Position numbers and translations under genes: made by a program. Source: Desulfurococcales archaeon (lineage in GTDB: Archaea > Thermoproteota > Thermoprotei_A > Sulfolobales > WANQ01). From it: a stretch of DNA of 34,753 nt. This document shows positions 7,535 to 15,938 of the stretch, piece after piece; position 1 is the stretch's first letter; every line of letters starts with the position of its first letter. The notes under the pieces were generated by a model. It was not told the DNA's origin and did not search any database. It was given only the letters and a program-made list of their open reading frames with translations. The DNA is taken from the NCBI GenBank assembly GCA_027030065.1, contig JALVFK010000099.1:1-34753 (forward strand). Direction: 5' to 3'.

Positions 7535-7678
7535 TTGTACGATATAGCTAGGATTCTAGCAGATAATCCGAAAACACTTCTAATGCTTGCTACTATCTTT
7601 CTACTCGTTGGTTTAATCCTGTTACTTACTGCTTTTTTGAAAAATAGTAGTAAAAAGATTAGGTTCGATAAAAAATAG
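7535..7678 (+). CDS. 47-residue single-span membrane peptide
   Basis: A short ORF starting at TTG 7535, five bases after the stop of the CBS gene. It reads LYDIARILADNPKTLLMLAT, then a hydrophobic span (IFLLVGLILLLTAFL) and a basic tail (KNSSKKIRFDKK). The sequence LADNP-KTLLMLATIFLLVGL has a normal helix-plus-anchor design with a positive C-terminus inside. Tight spacing suggests it is translated with the CBS protein, perhaps as a membrane partner (inference). The family is not recognised. Confidence 0.55.
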   Translation: MYDIARILADNPKTLLMLATIFLLVGLILLLTAFLKNSSKKIRFDKK

Positions 7679-7721
7679 TTTAATATTTCCCGGATAATAA
7701 AATAAACTGGTGTACTCCGAA

Positions 7722-8735
7722 ATGGTTAAGCCAAAAGTTTTCATAACACGTCAAATACCCGAAAAAGGAATAGAGATGATAAAGGAATACTATGACGTAG
7801 AGGTTTGGCCCGAATACACGCCTCCTCCAAGAGAGGTCCTATTAGAAAAAGTTAAAGATATTGATGCTTTAGTCTCGTTGCTAACGGACAAAATAGACTG
7901 CGAGCTGTTAGATAATGCTCCAAGACTAAGAATAGTTGCTCAATATGCAGTAGGATTCGATAACATAGACCTTGAATGTGCTACCAAGAAGGGAGTATAT
8001 GTCACGAATACTCCTGGAGTATTAACTCAAAGTGTTGCAGAATTCACATGGGGGCTAATCTTAGCAGTTACAAGACGAATAGTAGAAGCAGACAACTTTG
8101 TACGTAGTGGTGAATGGTGGAATACAAAAACAGGTTGGCATCCTCTAATGCTATTAGGAATGGAGCTTAAAGGAAAAACACTCGGTATTATAGGAATGGG
8201 TAGAATAGGAAGAACTGTTGCAAAAATAGCAAAAGGATTTGATGTCCGAATATTATACTATGATGTACGCCCACTACCCGAGGAGATAGAGAAAGAACTG
8301 GAAGCAAAATATGTTGACTTAGACACGTTATTAAAGGAAAGCGATATAGTAAGCGTACACGTACCATTAACACCACAAACTTATCACTTGATAGGAGAAA
8401 GAGAGTTAAAGTTGATGAAGAAAACCGCTTATATAATTAACACGGCACGAGGAAAAGTAATAGACACACAAGCATTGGTAAAAGCATTAGAGGAAGGATG
8501 GATAGCTGGTGCAGGACTAGACGTATTTGAACAAGAGCCACTACCACCAGACAACCCATTAACAAAGTTCAAAAACGTGGTACTAGCGCCACATATTGCA
8601 AGTGCAACGATAGAAGCAAGAACAGGCATGGCTGAACTAGTTGCAAAGAACCTCATAGCTTTCTACAAGGGAGAAATACCGCCAACACTAGTAAACAAAG
8701 ACGTCGTTAAAGTGAGATCTCCTGGCTTCAAGTAA
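7722..8735 (+). CDS. gyaR: Glyoxylate reductase / D-2-hydroxyacid dehydrogenase
   Basis: A 337-residue NAD(P)H-dependent 2-hydroxyacid dehydrogenase closely resembling archaeal GyaR, which reduces glyoxylate to glycolate and also acts on hydroxypyruvate. Visible features are the start [16 protein letters not shown], substrate loop [10 protein letters not shown], Rossmann motif GMGRIG (about 158-163), catalytic Arg243 (NTARG), Glu272 (FEQEPLP) and His291 (LAPHIAS). The frame opens at GTG 7710, but ATG 7722 matches the family start and has GGTG at 7709-7712. A TTTAATAT box at 7680-7687 is a likely promoter. D-3-phosphoglycerate dehydrogenase is the main alternative, but no ACT domain is present. 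Confidence 0.9.
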   Translation: MVKPKVFITRQIPEKGIEMIKEYYDVEVWPEYTPPPREVLLEKVKDIDALVSLLTDKIDCELLDNAPRLRIVAQYAVGFDNIDLECATKKGVYVTNTPGVLTQSVAEFTWGLILAVTRRIVEADNFVRSGEWWNTKTGWHPLMLLGMELKGKTLGIIGMGRIGRTVAKIAKGFDVRILYYDVRPLPEEIEKELEAKYVDLDTLLKESDIVSVHVPLTPQTYHLIGERELKLMKKTAYIINTARGKVIDTQALVKALEEGWIAGAGLDVFEQEPLPPDNPLTKFKNVVLAPHIASATIEARTGMAELVAKNLIAFYKGEIPPTLVNKDVVKVRSPGFK

Positions 8736-8928
8736 ACATAATGGAATGTAGACTATAGTTTAAGTCCTATATAAACAATCCCCCACTTATATTTTTAGAC
8801 TAATTACGCCCTAGTTTTAAATACTCAGATAAAATGCTCCTTTTAAATCTCTAGTAAAAACCCTAGAGAACACCATCAGCTCTCCAGCTTTACTCTCTCG
8901 ACTCCTCACTACTTCTTGGTAGACATTT

Positions 8929-9972
8929 ATGGAAAAACAGAACATATTGTTAAAAACAAGTATGCTTATAGCATTATTATTAATAGTTACAAGTCCAGCA
9001 TCATTATCAATTATAGCTGAAGGTAAAGGTGGGATTACTCCTCCAGAAACCTTAATTCCGCCAGAGAAAAGCAATATAAAGTTAGTATCCGCAACGAATT
9101 CCGGATACGAAGATCTAGTACACTTACTAGTAGCAAGACCTAGACTTATAGGCTTCATAGATTTTAGTGCAGTTACAAATAAATTCCTTCCACAAATACT
9201 AAAGAGAACTACGTATTCGTATAGTGTATCTATACCATCGAATAAAGTATATGTCAAAGACGGCGAGCTTTACGTAACGGGCGTTAATCATTTAATAGTT
9301 GAAGAAAAAGCGTTCAAAATACTGGGATTCGATAAAGTAGACTTAAAAGACAATATAGTCGTTGTCGCATATATTAGAATACTAAGCGGTAAAAGTTATA
9401 GTTATGCACGTGGAGGCATAGGATTCTTCGGTAAAACAAGATTTGTGTCAAGTAGGAACCACTATCTTGGTACAACTTATTGGTTAAGTGTTCTAGGATC
9501 CTTTACTGGTAAAAAACTCTCATACGACTTCGAAGGTCATTGGTCAAAACTTAATGGTAGATGGTTCTCTTCCTCAACTTATAGGAAATTTACGTACAAG
9601 TATAACAAAACATACATTCTATGGATAGCAAAGGTTGGAAACTATATAGTAGGAGGAATAATTGATGAACAAGGAAGGAGTATAACAACAAGGAAGTTAA
9701 TATCATCGATGAAGTCATACATTAAAGAAGACAACGTATATAAGATAGATATAACAGCATATAATTCAAAAATAGCTATAAAGAGAATAGAAGTGTACAA
9801 GCTAGAACCAATACCAAATCCTATCAATACTAGTATAAAACTGGTTAAACCAGTAATATACTCGCCGAGATATGCTCTACTACAACCAATAAAGAACAAG
9901 GTAGTAGAGTTCACATTCTATAAGAATAATAACATAATAGAGTTTAAAGCATCGATAAGAACAAAAACATAA
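8929..9972 (+). CDS. Secreted protein of unknown function, paralogue 1
   Basis: A 347-residue protein with a signal peptide (MEKQNILLKTSMLIALLLIV, then TSPASLSIIA) and no later membrane span. The body is beta-rich and aromatic, with RGGIGFFG (161-168), YWLSVLGSF (184-192), SYDFEGHW (198-205), YKYNKTYILWIA and NYIVGGI (238-244). The same motifs in the same order occur in the protein at 20990-22015, so these are paralogues. The aromatic, Gly-turn pattern recalls a concanavalin-like or jelly-roll carbohydrate-binding fold, but this is only an impression. Expected location: outside the cell. It stands alone, 190 bases downstream of gyaR, in its own transcription unit. Confidence 0.85.
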   Translation: MEKQNILLKTSMLIALLLIVTSPASLSIIAEGKGGITPPETLIPPEKSNIKLVSATNSGYEDLVHLLVARPRLIGFIDFSAVTNKFLPQILKRTTYSYSVSIPSNKVYVKDGELYVTGVNHLIVEEKAFKILGFDKVDLKDNIVVVAYIRILSGKSYSYARGGIGFFGKTRFVSSRNHYLGTTYWLSVLGSFTGKKLSYDFEGHWSKLNGRWFSSSTYRKFTYKYNKTYILWIAKVGNYIVGGIIDEQGRSITTRKLISSMKSYIKEDNVYKIDITAYNSKIAIKRIEVYKLEPIPNPINTSIKLVKPVIYSPRYALLQPIKNKVVEFTFYKNNNIIEFKASIRTKT

Positions 9973-10032
9973 TGAGAGTCTAAGTAGTAGTCATTACAAA
10001 CATCTTTTAAACCCAGATACATTTCTAGCTTA

Positions 10033-10284
10033 ATGGGAACAAGTATGAATGATATGAGTGATAAGCCTCAAGAGGAAGCCAAGGAATACAAAATAGGTAA
10101 CTTAGATAAGATATGGTTTGAATACGATAGTCAAAATGATATATTGTATATAAATTTTGGCCTAGATATAGAAGAAGCTGATGAAAGCTTCTTAACAGAT
10201 GACAACATAGTTATACGGTTAAGAAACGGAAAGGTTATAGGAATAACAGTATTCGACTTCATGAAGAGGATAGGACAAAGGTGA
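10033..10284 (+). CDS. DUF2283 family protein
   Basis: An 83-residue protein. The core reads WFEYDSQNDILYINFG, then EEADESFLTDDNIVIRL and NGKVIGITVFDF, matching the DUF2283 pattern in which a 'YD..D.LYI.F' strand is followed by 'VV..D..G.vvGieI.d'. Members are small single-domain proteins found widely in thermophiles, often close to toxin-antitoxin loci, with no proven function. A CTTTTAAAC box at 10002-10010 lies about 26 bases before ATG 10033, so the message is probably leaderless. A second ATG at 10045 is possible; the first 20 residues are polar and variable. Confidence 0.8.
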   Translation: MGTSMNDMSDKPQEEAKEYKIGNLDKIWFEYDSQNDILYINFGLDIEEADESFLTDDNIVIRLRNGKVIGITVFDFMKRIGQR

Positions 10285-10300
10285 ACGATTAGATAAGAAG

Positions 10301-10738
10301 TTAGGCTGTGATGACCTGTGTTTCGGCTGAACTTAATGATGTTTCGCCACGGACTGAGCTTCTAGGCTTACTACTCCGGTCTGCATAGTTTACTGTGTAG
10401 TCTTTTGGTTTTAGTTTTCCTAGTATGTAGTTGAATGCTTTCCATGGGTTGCTTTTTGCTCCACATGTATATATGTCTATTGTAGCATACTGGTATTCAA
10501 CCCATGTGTGGAGAGCAATATGGCTCTCCAAGACAAGAGCAATAACCGAAACACCACCCTTCAAACCACCAAAACGCCAAGACCTAACATCAACTAAAGT
10601 CATGTTAGCGAGTCTTGCTGCCTCCACTACGATATTCTTGAGTTTCTCTTCATCCACTAAGATTTCTGGGTCTATGTCATATAAGTTCCCGTAGACATGT
10701 CTTCCAACAATTCTATCCTCGAGTCTTTCTCTCATCAT
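10301..10738 (-). CDS. Pyruvoyl-dependent decarboxylase, SpeD family (arginine or AdoMet decarboxylase)
   Basis: A 145-residue proenzyme of the class 1b S-adenosylmethionine decarboxylase family. The maturation site is [10 protein letters not shown]: self-cleavage between Glu71 and Ser72 makes the pyruvoyl group, with His77 and Cys92 (DIYTCG) as the usual catalytic residues. In crenarchaea one SpeD paralogue has become an arginine decarboxylase (Sulfolobus SSO0536), supplying agmatine for polyamines. [10 protein letters not shown] at the start, SWRFGG and YADRSS near the end resemble that arginine-specific clade, so arginine decarboxylase is the better guess. A GTTTAAAC promoter box lies at 10797-10804. 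The last 20 residues form a Ser/Thr-rich tail. Confidence 0.88.
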   Translation of the reverse strand: MMRERLEDRIVGRHVYGNLYDIDPEILVDEEKLKNIVVEAARLANMTLVDVRSWRFGGLKGGVSVIALVLESHIALHTWVEYQYATIDIYTCGAKSNPWKAFNYILGKLKPKDYTVNYADRSSKPRSSVRGETSLSSAETQVITA

Positions 10739-10829
10739 CTCACTTTACCACGTATCATTGTTAAGGACTCTGTCGCTAAAACACAATAGACGGGGGTTTA
10801 AACGGTTTACGTTCCTAAACTATATGGGG

Positions 10830-11564
10830 TTATTCTTTGATGAAGTGAAGGGATATAACAGTTCTCCTCCTCTTCTTACCGTGTCTATCTATTCCTACCT
10901 CTTCAAAGCTCCTCTTCTCCTTAAAGTTTCCAAAATGCTTTAGTATTGAGACAAACTTATTAGCAGCTCCTTTCTCATAGAATAATATGTCAACATTATT
11001 GCCCTTATCAATAATGTCTACTATATTTAATGCTACTTCTTCAGGGATGTGTTTTTCTGCTACTTTTATGAATTGTCTGAAATCTCTTAGAAGATTCTTG
11101 GGTGCTCTCAATTGGACTAATACTGTATAGTCGCCGCTTCTCCTCATGATGCATCGTGGACAAATAGTTGGATTAAGTCTGATAACGACATCGTATTTTT
11201 GTGAAACCTTTCTACTAGCAATAAATGCTGAGATTTCAACTCTTACATGGGTATTCCATGAAGATTTAGTTAAGAACTCTATATTTGAAACATAGGGCTT
11301 CTCTACATAGCTGTAAAGTCCTCTAGGTTTCTCGAGATAACTTTCTATTACCCTTATTACAGCGCTGTCAAAGTCTAATGGCTCAGTCCATTTACCGTGA
11401 AGTTGTACTGCTCCACATACTTTACAATAATTAACTTTAATTATAGAAGGTATTTCAACAATTCTCCTCTCCTTTAGGAGGCAGTTTAAACATAATCCAT
11501 CTATTATTGGATTATCCTCAGATTCCTCTATGCCACATTTAACACAGAATCTCTTAGGCAACAC
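10830..11564 (-). CDS. NMD3-family protein (archaeal large-subunit factor)
   Basis: A 244-residue protein with four CxxC pairs typical of archaeal NMD3: FCVKCG (7-10), LCLNC (25-28), YCKVCG (47-50) and CPRC near 136. After these comes the conserved alpha-beta domain (GDYTVLVQLRAPKNLLRDF, then ILFYEKGAANKF). Eukaryotic NMD3 escorts the 60S subunit out of the nucleus; the archaeal protein lacks the export tail and presumably acts in late 50S maturation in the cytoplasm. The start is GTG at 11562-11564 (or the following TTG). It is divergent from the 118-residue gene at 11658, sharing a symmetric CGTTTAAAAAC box at about 11611-11621. Confidence 0.88.
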   Translation of the reverse strand: MLPKRFCVKCGIEESEDNPIIDGLCLNCLLKERRIVEIPSIIKVNYCKVCGAVQLHGKWTEPLDFDSAVIRVIESYLEKPRGLYSYVEKPYVSNIEFLTKSSWNTHVRVEISAFIASRKVSQKYDVVIRLNPTICPRCIMRRSGDYTVLVQLRAPKNLLRDFRQFIKVAEKHIPEEVALNIVDIIDKGNNVDILFYEKGAANKFVSILKHFGNFKEKRSFEEVGIDRHGKKRRRTVISLHFIKE

Positions 11565-11657
11565 CCTATACCCTTGTCGGCGTTATTTCATACTAGATAT
11601 GTTCCTGGAGTAAACGTTTAAAAACAGATATAGGAGTCAGAAATTTTGGGATAAGCC

Positions 11658-12014
11658 ATGGCTCGTTTATTATTAAGCAACAAAGTTGAAGGGCCATATG
11701 AATATGTCTTCGAACCGCTCGTTGAAAGTAATGTCAATAAAGCTATAGAGAAATTCCTATCAAGGTATGGCTACGTACGAAGAATACTAGTACATCCATG
11801 TGATAAGAGAAAACGTGTTATCTCATTAATAGTACTAGATAAGGATAAACGCGGAGAATATAAACGGGAGTGCTGTGATGATATAAGACTAGAACATCAA
11901 GAGTTTCTGGTCGATAGGGAGAAGATCAAGAATATCATTACCGAGATGCTAAAGAAAGTAATGGAGGAGTACACGGAATGTGCTAAAAAATATTCAAGTG
12001 AACTTATAATATAG
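11658..12014 (+). CDS. Conserved-looking hypothetical protein, 118 residues
   Basis: The protein starts MARLLLSNKVEGPYEYVFEP and mixes short strands (YVRRILVHPCDKRKRVISLI) with a long C-terminal charged helix (REKIKNIITEMLKKVMEEYT). Four cysteines (one HPC, one CC, one EC) are present but without a metal-binding pattern. No signal peptide or membrane span. It is divergently transcribed from NMD3, possibly sharing its promoter region, and ends exactly where the convergent M28 peptidase gene ends (no gap). The family is not recognised; a role in translation or RNA handling could be guessed only from the NMD3 neighbour. Confidence 0.75.
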   Translation: MARLLLSNKVEGPYEYVFEPLVESNVNKAIEKFLSRYGYVRRILVHPCDKRKRVISLIVLDKDKRGEYKRECCDDIRLEHQEFLVDREKIKNIITEMLKKVMEEYTECAKKYSSELII

Positions 12015-13877
12015 TTATTTTAGTTCAATAAGCTTCATGGATTCTAGGATCTTAAAGAATTTCTCTAAGTCTTCTCTTTCAACGGCATCTATACCATATT
12101 CTGCAATTAATACATGATATATTTCTTCAATACTTCTTTTACCGTCAGCTAGATTTAATGCTTCCCTGAATAGGACAGTTGCATATTTATTCTTCTTTTC
12201 CACGAGCTCTAAGAGTTCCATTATTTTATCCTTATATTCATCGTATAGACTTCTAGTAGATAATAACCCTTTGAACAGTTTGTGTGGACGTAGTCCATTT
12301 AATCTATTGTGTTCCCTCTTTATCGATTCCTTTATAAAACGTTCCTTAAAATACGCTGCCTTCTCATACCCGAAATGTTCTCCTACACTATCAAACGCTT
12401 GTGACAAGTATAGTCTTAATGTTCCTTCTATCTCCTCTCGTATTCCTAGTTCTTTCTCACTAGCCCTAAGTAGTCTTTCACTTATAAGGACGTTATAGTA
12501 ATCCGTTAATGCGTATAATAGGTACTCAATTCTATTACTGTCTTTACCGCTTATTGAGGAAACAAAATAAACACTCCCTAGTGCGGCCACACTTATCTTT
12601 GTTAACAGTATTGGATCTATATTCTCTATATCATCCATGTCTGTGTGATAGAATTTATCCGGCCACTGGTTAAGCATTGACGCAGGTATACCGTACGAAA
12701 TGAATACATCGTGGTCGCTCCCACCCTCATATACAGCTCTATCATATTTTATAATAGGTGATCTAGTAAGAGAGGAATAAGTCGATGGTGATGTCAACAT
12801 TATATGTATTGCTTTATCCAGTAATGCATCTAGGTATGACGGTACAGTTATAGACGAATTTATGTGATGTAGAGACGATTCAGTAACTTCAGGTTTAGCA
12901 CCAACCATATCTAAGTTGATAACAGCCCGTATATTTTGCAATAGTTCACTCTTAATAGAGAGAAGCCCTTGAGTGCCTAGGTATTCCGGAACCCACATAA
13001 AATATATTGAATAGTAGATGGAGGGAAGAGAACCATCATCCTCAATAGTCTTTGACAAGATCGTTGCAGCCTCTAATAATGCGGCAACACCACTTCCATT
13101 ATCATGCGCACCAGGTTTCGGATGACACATGTGTGCGATTAGAGCATAGCCTTCACGTTTTTCCCCAGCGTACCTAGCTATAACCACGGGTAGTATCGGG
13201 TTGAAATCATATTCTGTAGCAATCCTTACTCTCAGTACAACTTTCTCTTTTTCCTCTAGATATCTTAGCAGTTGCCTAGCTATCCTATTAGATATGCTTA
13301 AACCTATGGTCTTAGCTTCTCGGGCTTCATCCAATGTTAGGAACAAACCAGCATAGGGTACAGCTTCATCTGGTGCCCCCCGCCTATAATAGATAATCCC
13401 TAGGGCTCCATGTTTTGAAGCTTCCTTATACACATAATAGGGTTGCCCATATGCTAAAACAAACTTGCCTTCAACGTTTTTTCCATTATAGTCTTCGGGC
13501 CTAGTACCTCTTCCGATACTAATAAGTTCGCCTTCAAGCCACCCGTTAGTTGCTGGACTATGAGCTAAAACCATTGTTGGATGATCATCTAGTTTCAACA
13601 GTCTCTGTTGTCTTGGTTTCACAAGCCATAATTCGGCGTCATATATGTTCCAGCCAACTGGTATCTTAAATAATCCTAGATCAATGTTTTTATCAATTCT
13701 AATTAATTCGTTCTCTACATCTAGTTCTTCTAACACGGACACAATATATTTAGCTACCTCCACGAGTCCCTTGGATCCTTGGATTCTATGATACTCAGTT
13801 ATATGTTTCAAATAGCTATAGAGTCTCCTATATGATGAATATTGATACAATTGTTTAAGAATGCTAGTAAAGTTCAA
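12015..13877 (-). CDS. M28-type metallopeptidase with PA domain and C-terminal helical domain
   Basis: A 620-residue protein. An inserted protease-associated (PA) domain covers roughly 110-200 (GKNVEGKFVLAYGQPYYVYK). The M28 zinc-peptidase core follows: ALIAHMCHPKPGAHDNGSG supplies the first His and bridging Asp, the mid-region has FMWVPEYLGTQG (catalytic Glu) and INLDMVGAKPE, and the last zinc ligand is in PDKFYHTDMDDIENID. A C-terminal helical part ending ADGKRSIEEIYHVLIAEYGI looks like a small winged helix. No signal peptide, so cytoplasmic peptide breakdown is likely. The TTG start at 13875-13877 has no competing ATG nearby. Similar archaeal proteins carry the DUF4910/aminopeptidase-like label. 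Confidence 0.85.
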   Translation of the reverse strand: MNFTSILKQLYQYSSYRRLYSYLKHITEYHRIQGSKGLVEVAKYIVSVLEELDVENELIRIDKNIDLGLFKIPVGWNIYDAELWLVKPRQQRLLKLDDHPTMVLAHSPATNGWLEGELISIGRGTRPEDYNGKNVEGKFVLAYGQPYYVYKEASKHGALGIIYYRRGAPDEAVPYAGLFLTLDEAREAKTIGLSISNRIARQLLRYLEEKEKVVLRVRIATEYDFNPILPVVIARYAGEKREGYALIAHMCHPKPGAHDNGSGVAALLEAATILSKTIEDDGSLPSIYYSIYFMWVPEYLGTQGLLSIKSELLQNIRAVINLDMVGAKPEVTESSLHHINSSITVPSYLDALLDKAIHIMLTSPSTYSSLTRSPIIKYDRAVYEGGSDHDVFISYGIPASMLNQWPDKFYHTDMDDIENIDPILLTKISVAALGSVYFVSSISGKDSNRIEYLLYALTDYYNVLISERLLRASEKELGIREEIEGTLRLYLSQAFDSVGEHFGYEKAAYFKERFIKESIKREHNRLNGLRPHKLFKGLLSTRSLYDEYKDKIMELLELVEKKNKYATVLFREALNLADGKRSIEEIYHVLIAEYGIDAVEREDLEKFFKILESMKLIELK

Positions 13878-14007
13878 GACACACGCACCACACGGCTTGT
13901 ACTTACTTCCATGTATTACATGTTATATAATGTATCTAAAAGTTAATTAATAAATAAGGATAATACATCATAGTGTATATACCCTAGAGTATCAGAGATG
14001 AAAGCCC

Positions 14008-14235
14008 ATGGTTAAACCAGAAGAACTCTTAGAAATGAAGAATCTTGTAAAGAGTGCTATAGAAAAAGCTTATGATACAGAAATAATAGAGATAAAGGTA
14101 ACCGAGCTAGATGCCACAGGAAGAGATAATATCATAACATTGAAAGGTGAATGGGATTCAAAGACAGGCCGTGGCGGAAAATTCGAAGCCCGCATAAGGG
14201 AAGGAGAAGTATTGTTCCTTAAAATAGAAGTCTAA
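14008..14235 (+). CDS. Small hypothetical protein, 75 residues
   Basis: The protein reads as one amphipathic helix (PEELLEMKNLVKSAIEKAYD) followed by four strands (EIIEIKVTEL, NIITLKGEWDS, KFEARIREG, EVLFLKIEV). The helix-plus-sheet layout is like a cystatin/PepSY-type mini-fold, but no family is recognised. Soluble, acidic, no metal motif. ATG 14008 directly follows GCCC with no clear ribosome site, so a leaderless message is possible. It converges on the DUF1152 gene with a 13-base gap. Confidence 0.7.
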   Translation: MVKPEELLEMKNLVKSAIEKAYDTEIIEIKVTELDATGRDNIITLKGEWDSKTGRGGKFEARIREGEVLFLKIEV

Positions 14236-14248
14236 CTACAATATTCTC

Positions 14249-15265
14249 CTATCGCTGTGCTATCATTTTTCGATGGATTTCCAAGATCTCTCTACTCGTT
14301 ATAGTGTTTTTCTTTAATCTCAGCATATTTACCTTGTATTCAAGGTCTAATTCGGTTGGAACGCCAAGGTTCCTTAATCGTCCTCTAGCTTCGTAAATAC
14401 CATGTGAGCCCTTAAGCGCTTTTGCTATCTTGGAGTGATTGTATACGGATTCTACAGTGAAGAACAAAGTCATCATCATTTCGAGGCCTAATTTAACTTC
14501 TCTCGTTCCTCCCCTAATATTATGGTACCCTCTCTGCCCGTTGAAAACTAGTAATGGCATAAGGCTCGCTTCCGTGTGGGCTTGTCTTACAATGTCTTTG
14601 AGTAATCTATAGTCTTCTAAGGTTAGCGCTAGGGCTCCTACAAATCCCTTAGCTCTCATTAGCTCTGCTACGTATTCTTCTAAAGTATCTTTATCGAGTT
14701 CTCCATCGCCACCAAGACCAAAAACCCCTATGTATCCCCTTATCCCAGTCTCTTTTGCGGCATCGTGTATTGCAGCAAGAGCTAAATGATCTAGTAGAGG
14801 GCTCCATAGTTCTTCCTCAAATCCCTTGGCTAAAACGTCCCCTCCAACATCTATGCCAATAATAGTATCTACACTAAGATATTTTATAGAATTGACTAGC
14901 CCGCTTACTAGACTCTTATATCCTCCAGAAGCATCATAAACTATTATAGGAGTTTTCAAGATCCTCCATACTCTTGAAACCTGGGGAACCACTATAACGC
15001 CCTTATGTACGGCATAGGTTTCGCCGAGAATAATCCCATAATCTTCTCCAAACAATATATTACCATTGAAATCGGCTAGGCTCAGAGGACCAGGTACGGG
15101 ATCAATAACGTATCTCTCCCAAGGTATTGAGGCAAGATAGGCTCTTATACCGTCCCTTCTAAGAGCATTATAGATACTTGAAGCCCCTACTATATCGCCT
15201 CCGCCACCAATTGCGAGAACTATTGCTCGCTTTATATCACCAAAGAGTCCGCTTAGAAAGGTCAT
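14249..15265 (-). CDS. DUF1152 family protein
   Basis: A 338-residue protein matching the archaeal DUF1152 family (PF06626). Near the N-terminus is the glycine-rich loop LAIGGGGDIVGASSIYNAL (about 17-35), typical of a nucleotide- or phosphate-binding turn. Further conserved-looking blocks are IIGIDVGGDVLAKGFEEEL, SPLLDHLALAAIHD and GVFGLGGDGEL. The function is unknown; the GGGGD and GGD motifs suggest an enzyme acting on a nucleotide-like substrate (inference). Its start codon lies inside the stop of the upstream methyltransferase gene (4-base overlap), so they form one operon. Confidence 0.85.
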   Translation of the reverse strand: MTFLSGLFGDIKRAIVLAIGGGGDIVGASSIYNALRRDGIRAYLASIPWERYVIDPVPGPLSLADFNGNILFGEDYGIILGETYAVHKGVIVVPQVSRVWRILKTPIIVYDASGGYKSLVSGLVNSIKYLSVDTIIGIDVGGDVLAKGFEEELWSPLLDHLALAAIHDAAKETGIRGYIGVFGLGGDGELDKDTLEEYVAELMRAKGFVGALALTLEDYRLLKDIVRQAHTEASLMPLLVFNGQRGYHNIRGGTREVKLGLEMMMTLFFTVESVYNHSKIAKALKGSHGIYEARGRLRNLGVPTELDLEYKVNMLRLKKNTITSREILEIHRKMIAQR

Positions 15266-15801
15266 GCTTGATCATGAATATCAGAGATCCCCCTAACATA
15301 TAAATATATAGTTCCCTGCCATGTACCGTTTCCATCCACGTGAACGGGACTCCATCCGGGAATCTCAAAATCTAATGTTATGATCCTTGTCCCGACCCGT
15401 AGTTCTCTCTTAAGCTTTGGTTTAAGCATATTGTTTACGCTTGTAAGCAAGTACATATAAACTACTGTTGCTTCGCGTAATGGTATTTCGAAGAAGTTTC
15501 CATGGATTATTTCTACAAAGTCTTCTAATCCTTCCTCTCTTACACGTTTTCTCGCCTTCTCTATTAAATCCTTTCTTATCTCAATACATACGGATTTTAC
15601 ACCATATCTTTTTGCAGCCTCTATAGCTACACGTCCATCCCCACAGCCTAAATCGTAGAATACATCATTTTTACCGAGCTTAGCGATACGGAATATCTTG
15701 TCTATTACATGATCTCTTGTAGGCACCCATGGCACATAGGGTTGAGTGGGTATAGTTACGTAGAGAAAGCCTAGTCCCGCTATTGTGTATCGCATACGCA
15801 T
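15262..15801 (-). CDS. SAM-dependent methyltransferase, aKMT4-like (protein lysine methyltransferase)
   Basis: A 179-residue class I methyltransferase. Motif I is YDLGCGDGRVAIEAAKRYG, followed by the acidic ribose-binding position in VCIEIRKD and the block GNFFEIPLREATVVYMYLLT. The pre-motif VPWVPTRDHVIDKI and the segment NNMLKPKLKRELRVGTRIIT are shared with crenarchaeal aKMT4, which methylates lysines of chromatin and other proteins in Sulfolobus. The N-terminal 15 residues (MRMRYTIAGLGFLYVTI) are hydrophobic and extend beyond aKMT4; a later start is possible but none is obvious. It overlaps the DUF1152 gene by four bases. Confidence 0.85.
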   Translation of the reverse strand: MRMRYTIAGLGFLYVTIPTQPYVPWVPTRDHVIDKIFRIAKLGKNDVFYDLGCGDGRVAIEAAKRYGVKSVCIEIRKDLIEKARKRVREEGLEDFVEIIHGNFFEIPLREATVVYMYLLTSVNNMLKPKLKRELRVGTRIITLDFEIPGWSPVHVDGNGTWQGTIYLYVRGISDIHDQA

Positions 15802-15938
15802 ATTAGTGTACGCCTCATATTAGTGCTCTCCCGTACTGAAACCAATAGTTTACTTACGCTAGCAATAATTTTAAAACTTTTATAATCGGAGAAAAAGAAG
15901 AATTATAAGATAAGTAAGAGGTTCATTGATAATAGGGC

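Noticed and set aside
10758-10943. 61-residue plus-strand ORF
   Set aside because: It overlaps the end of NMD3 on the other strand, has no ribosome site and no recognisable pattern.
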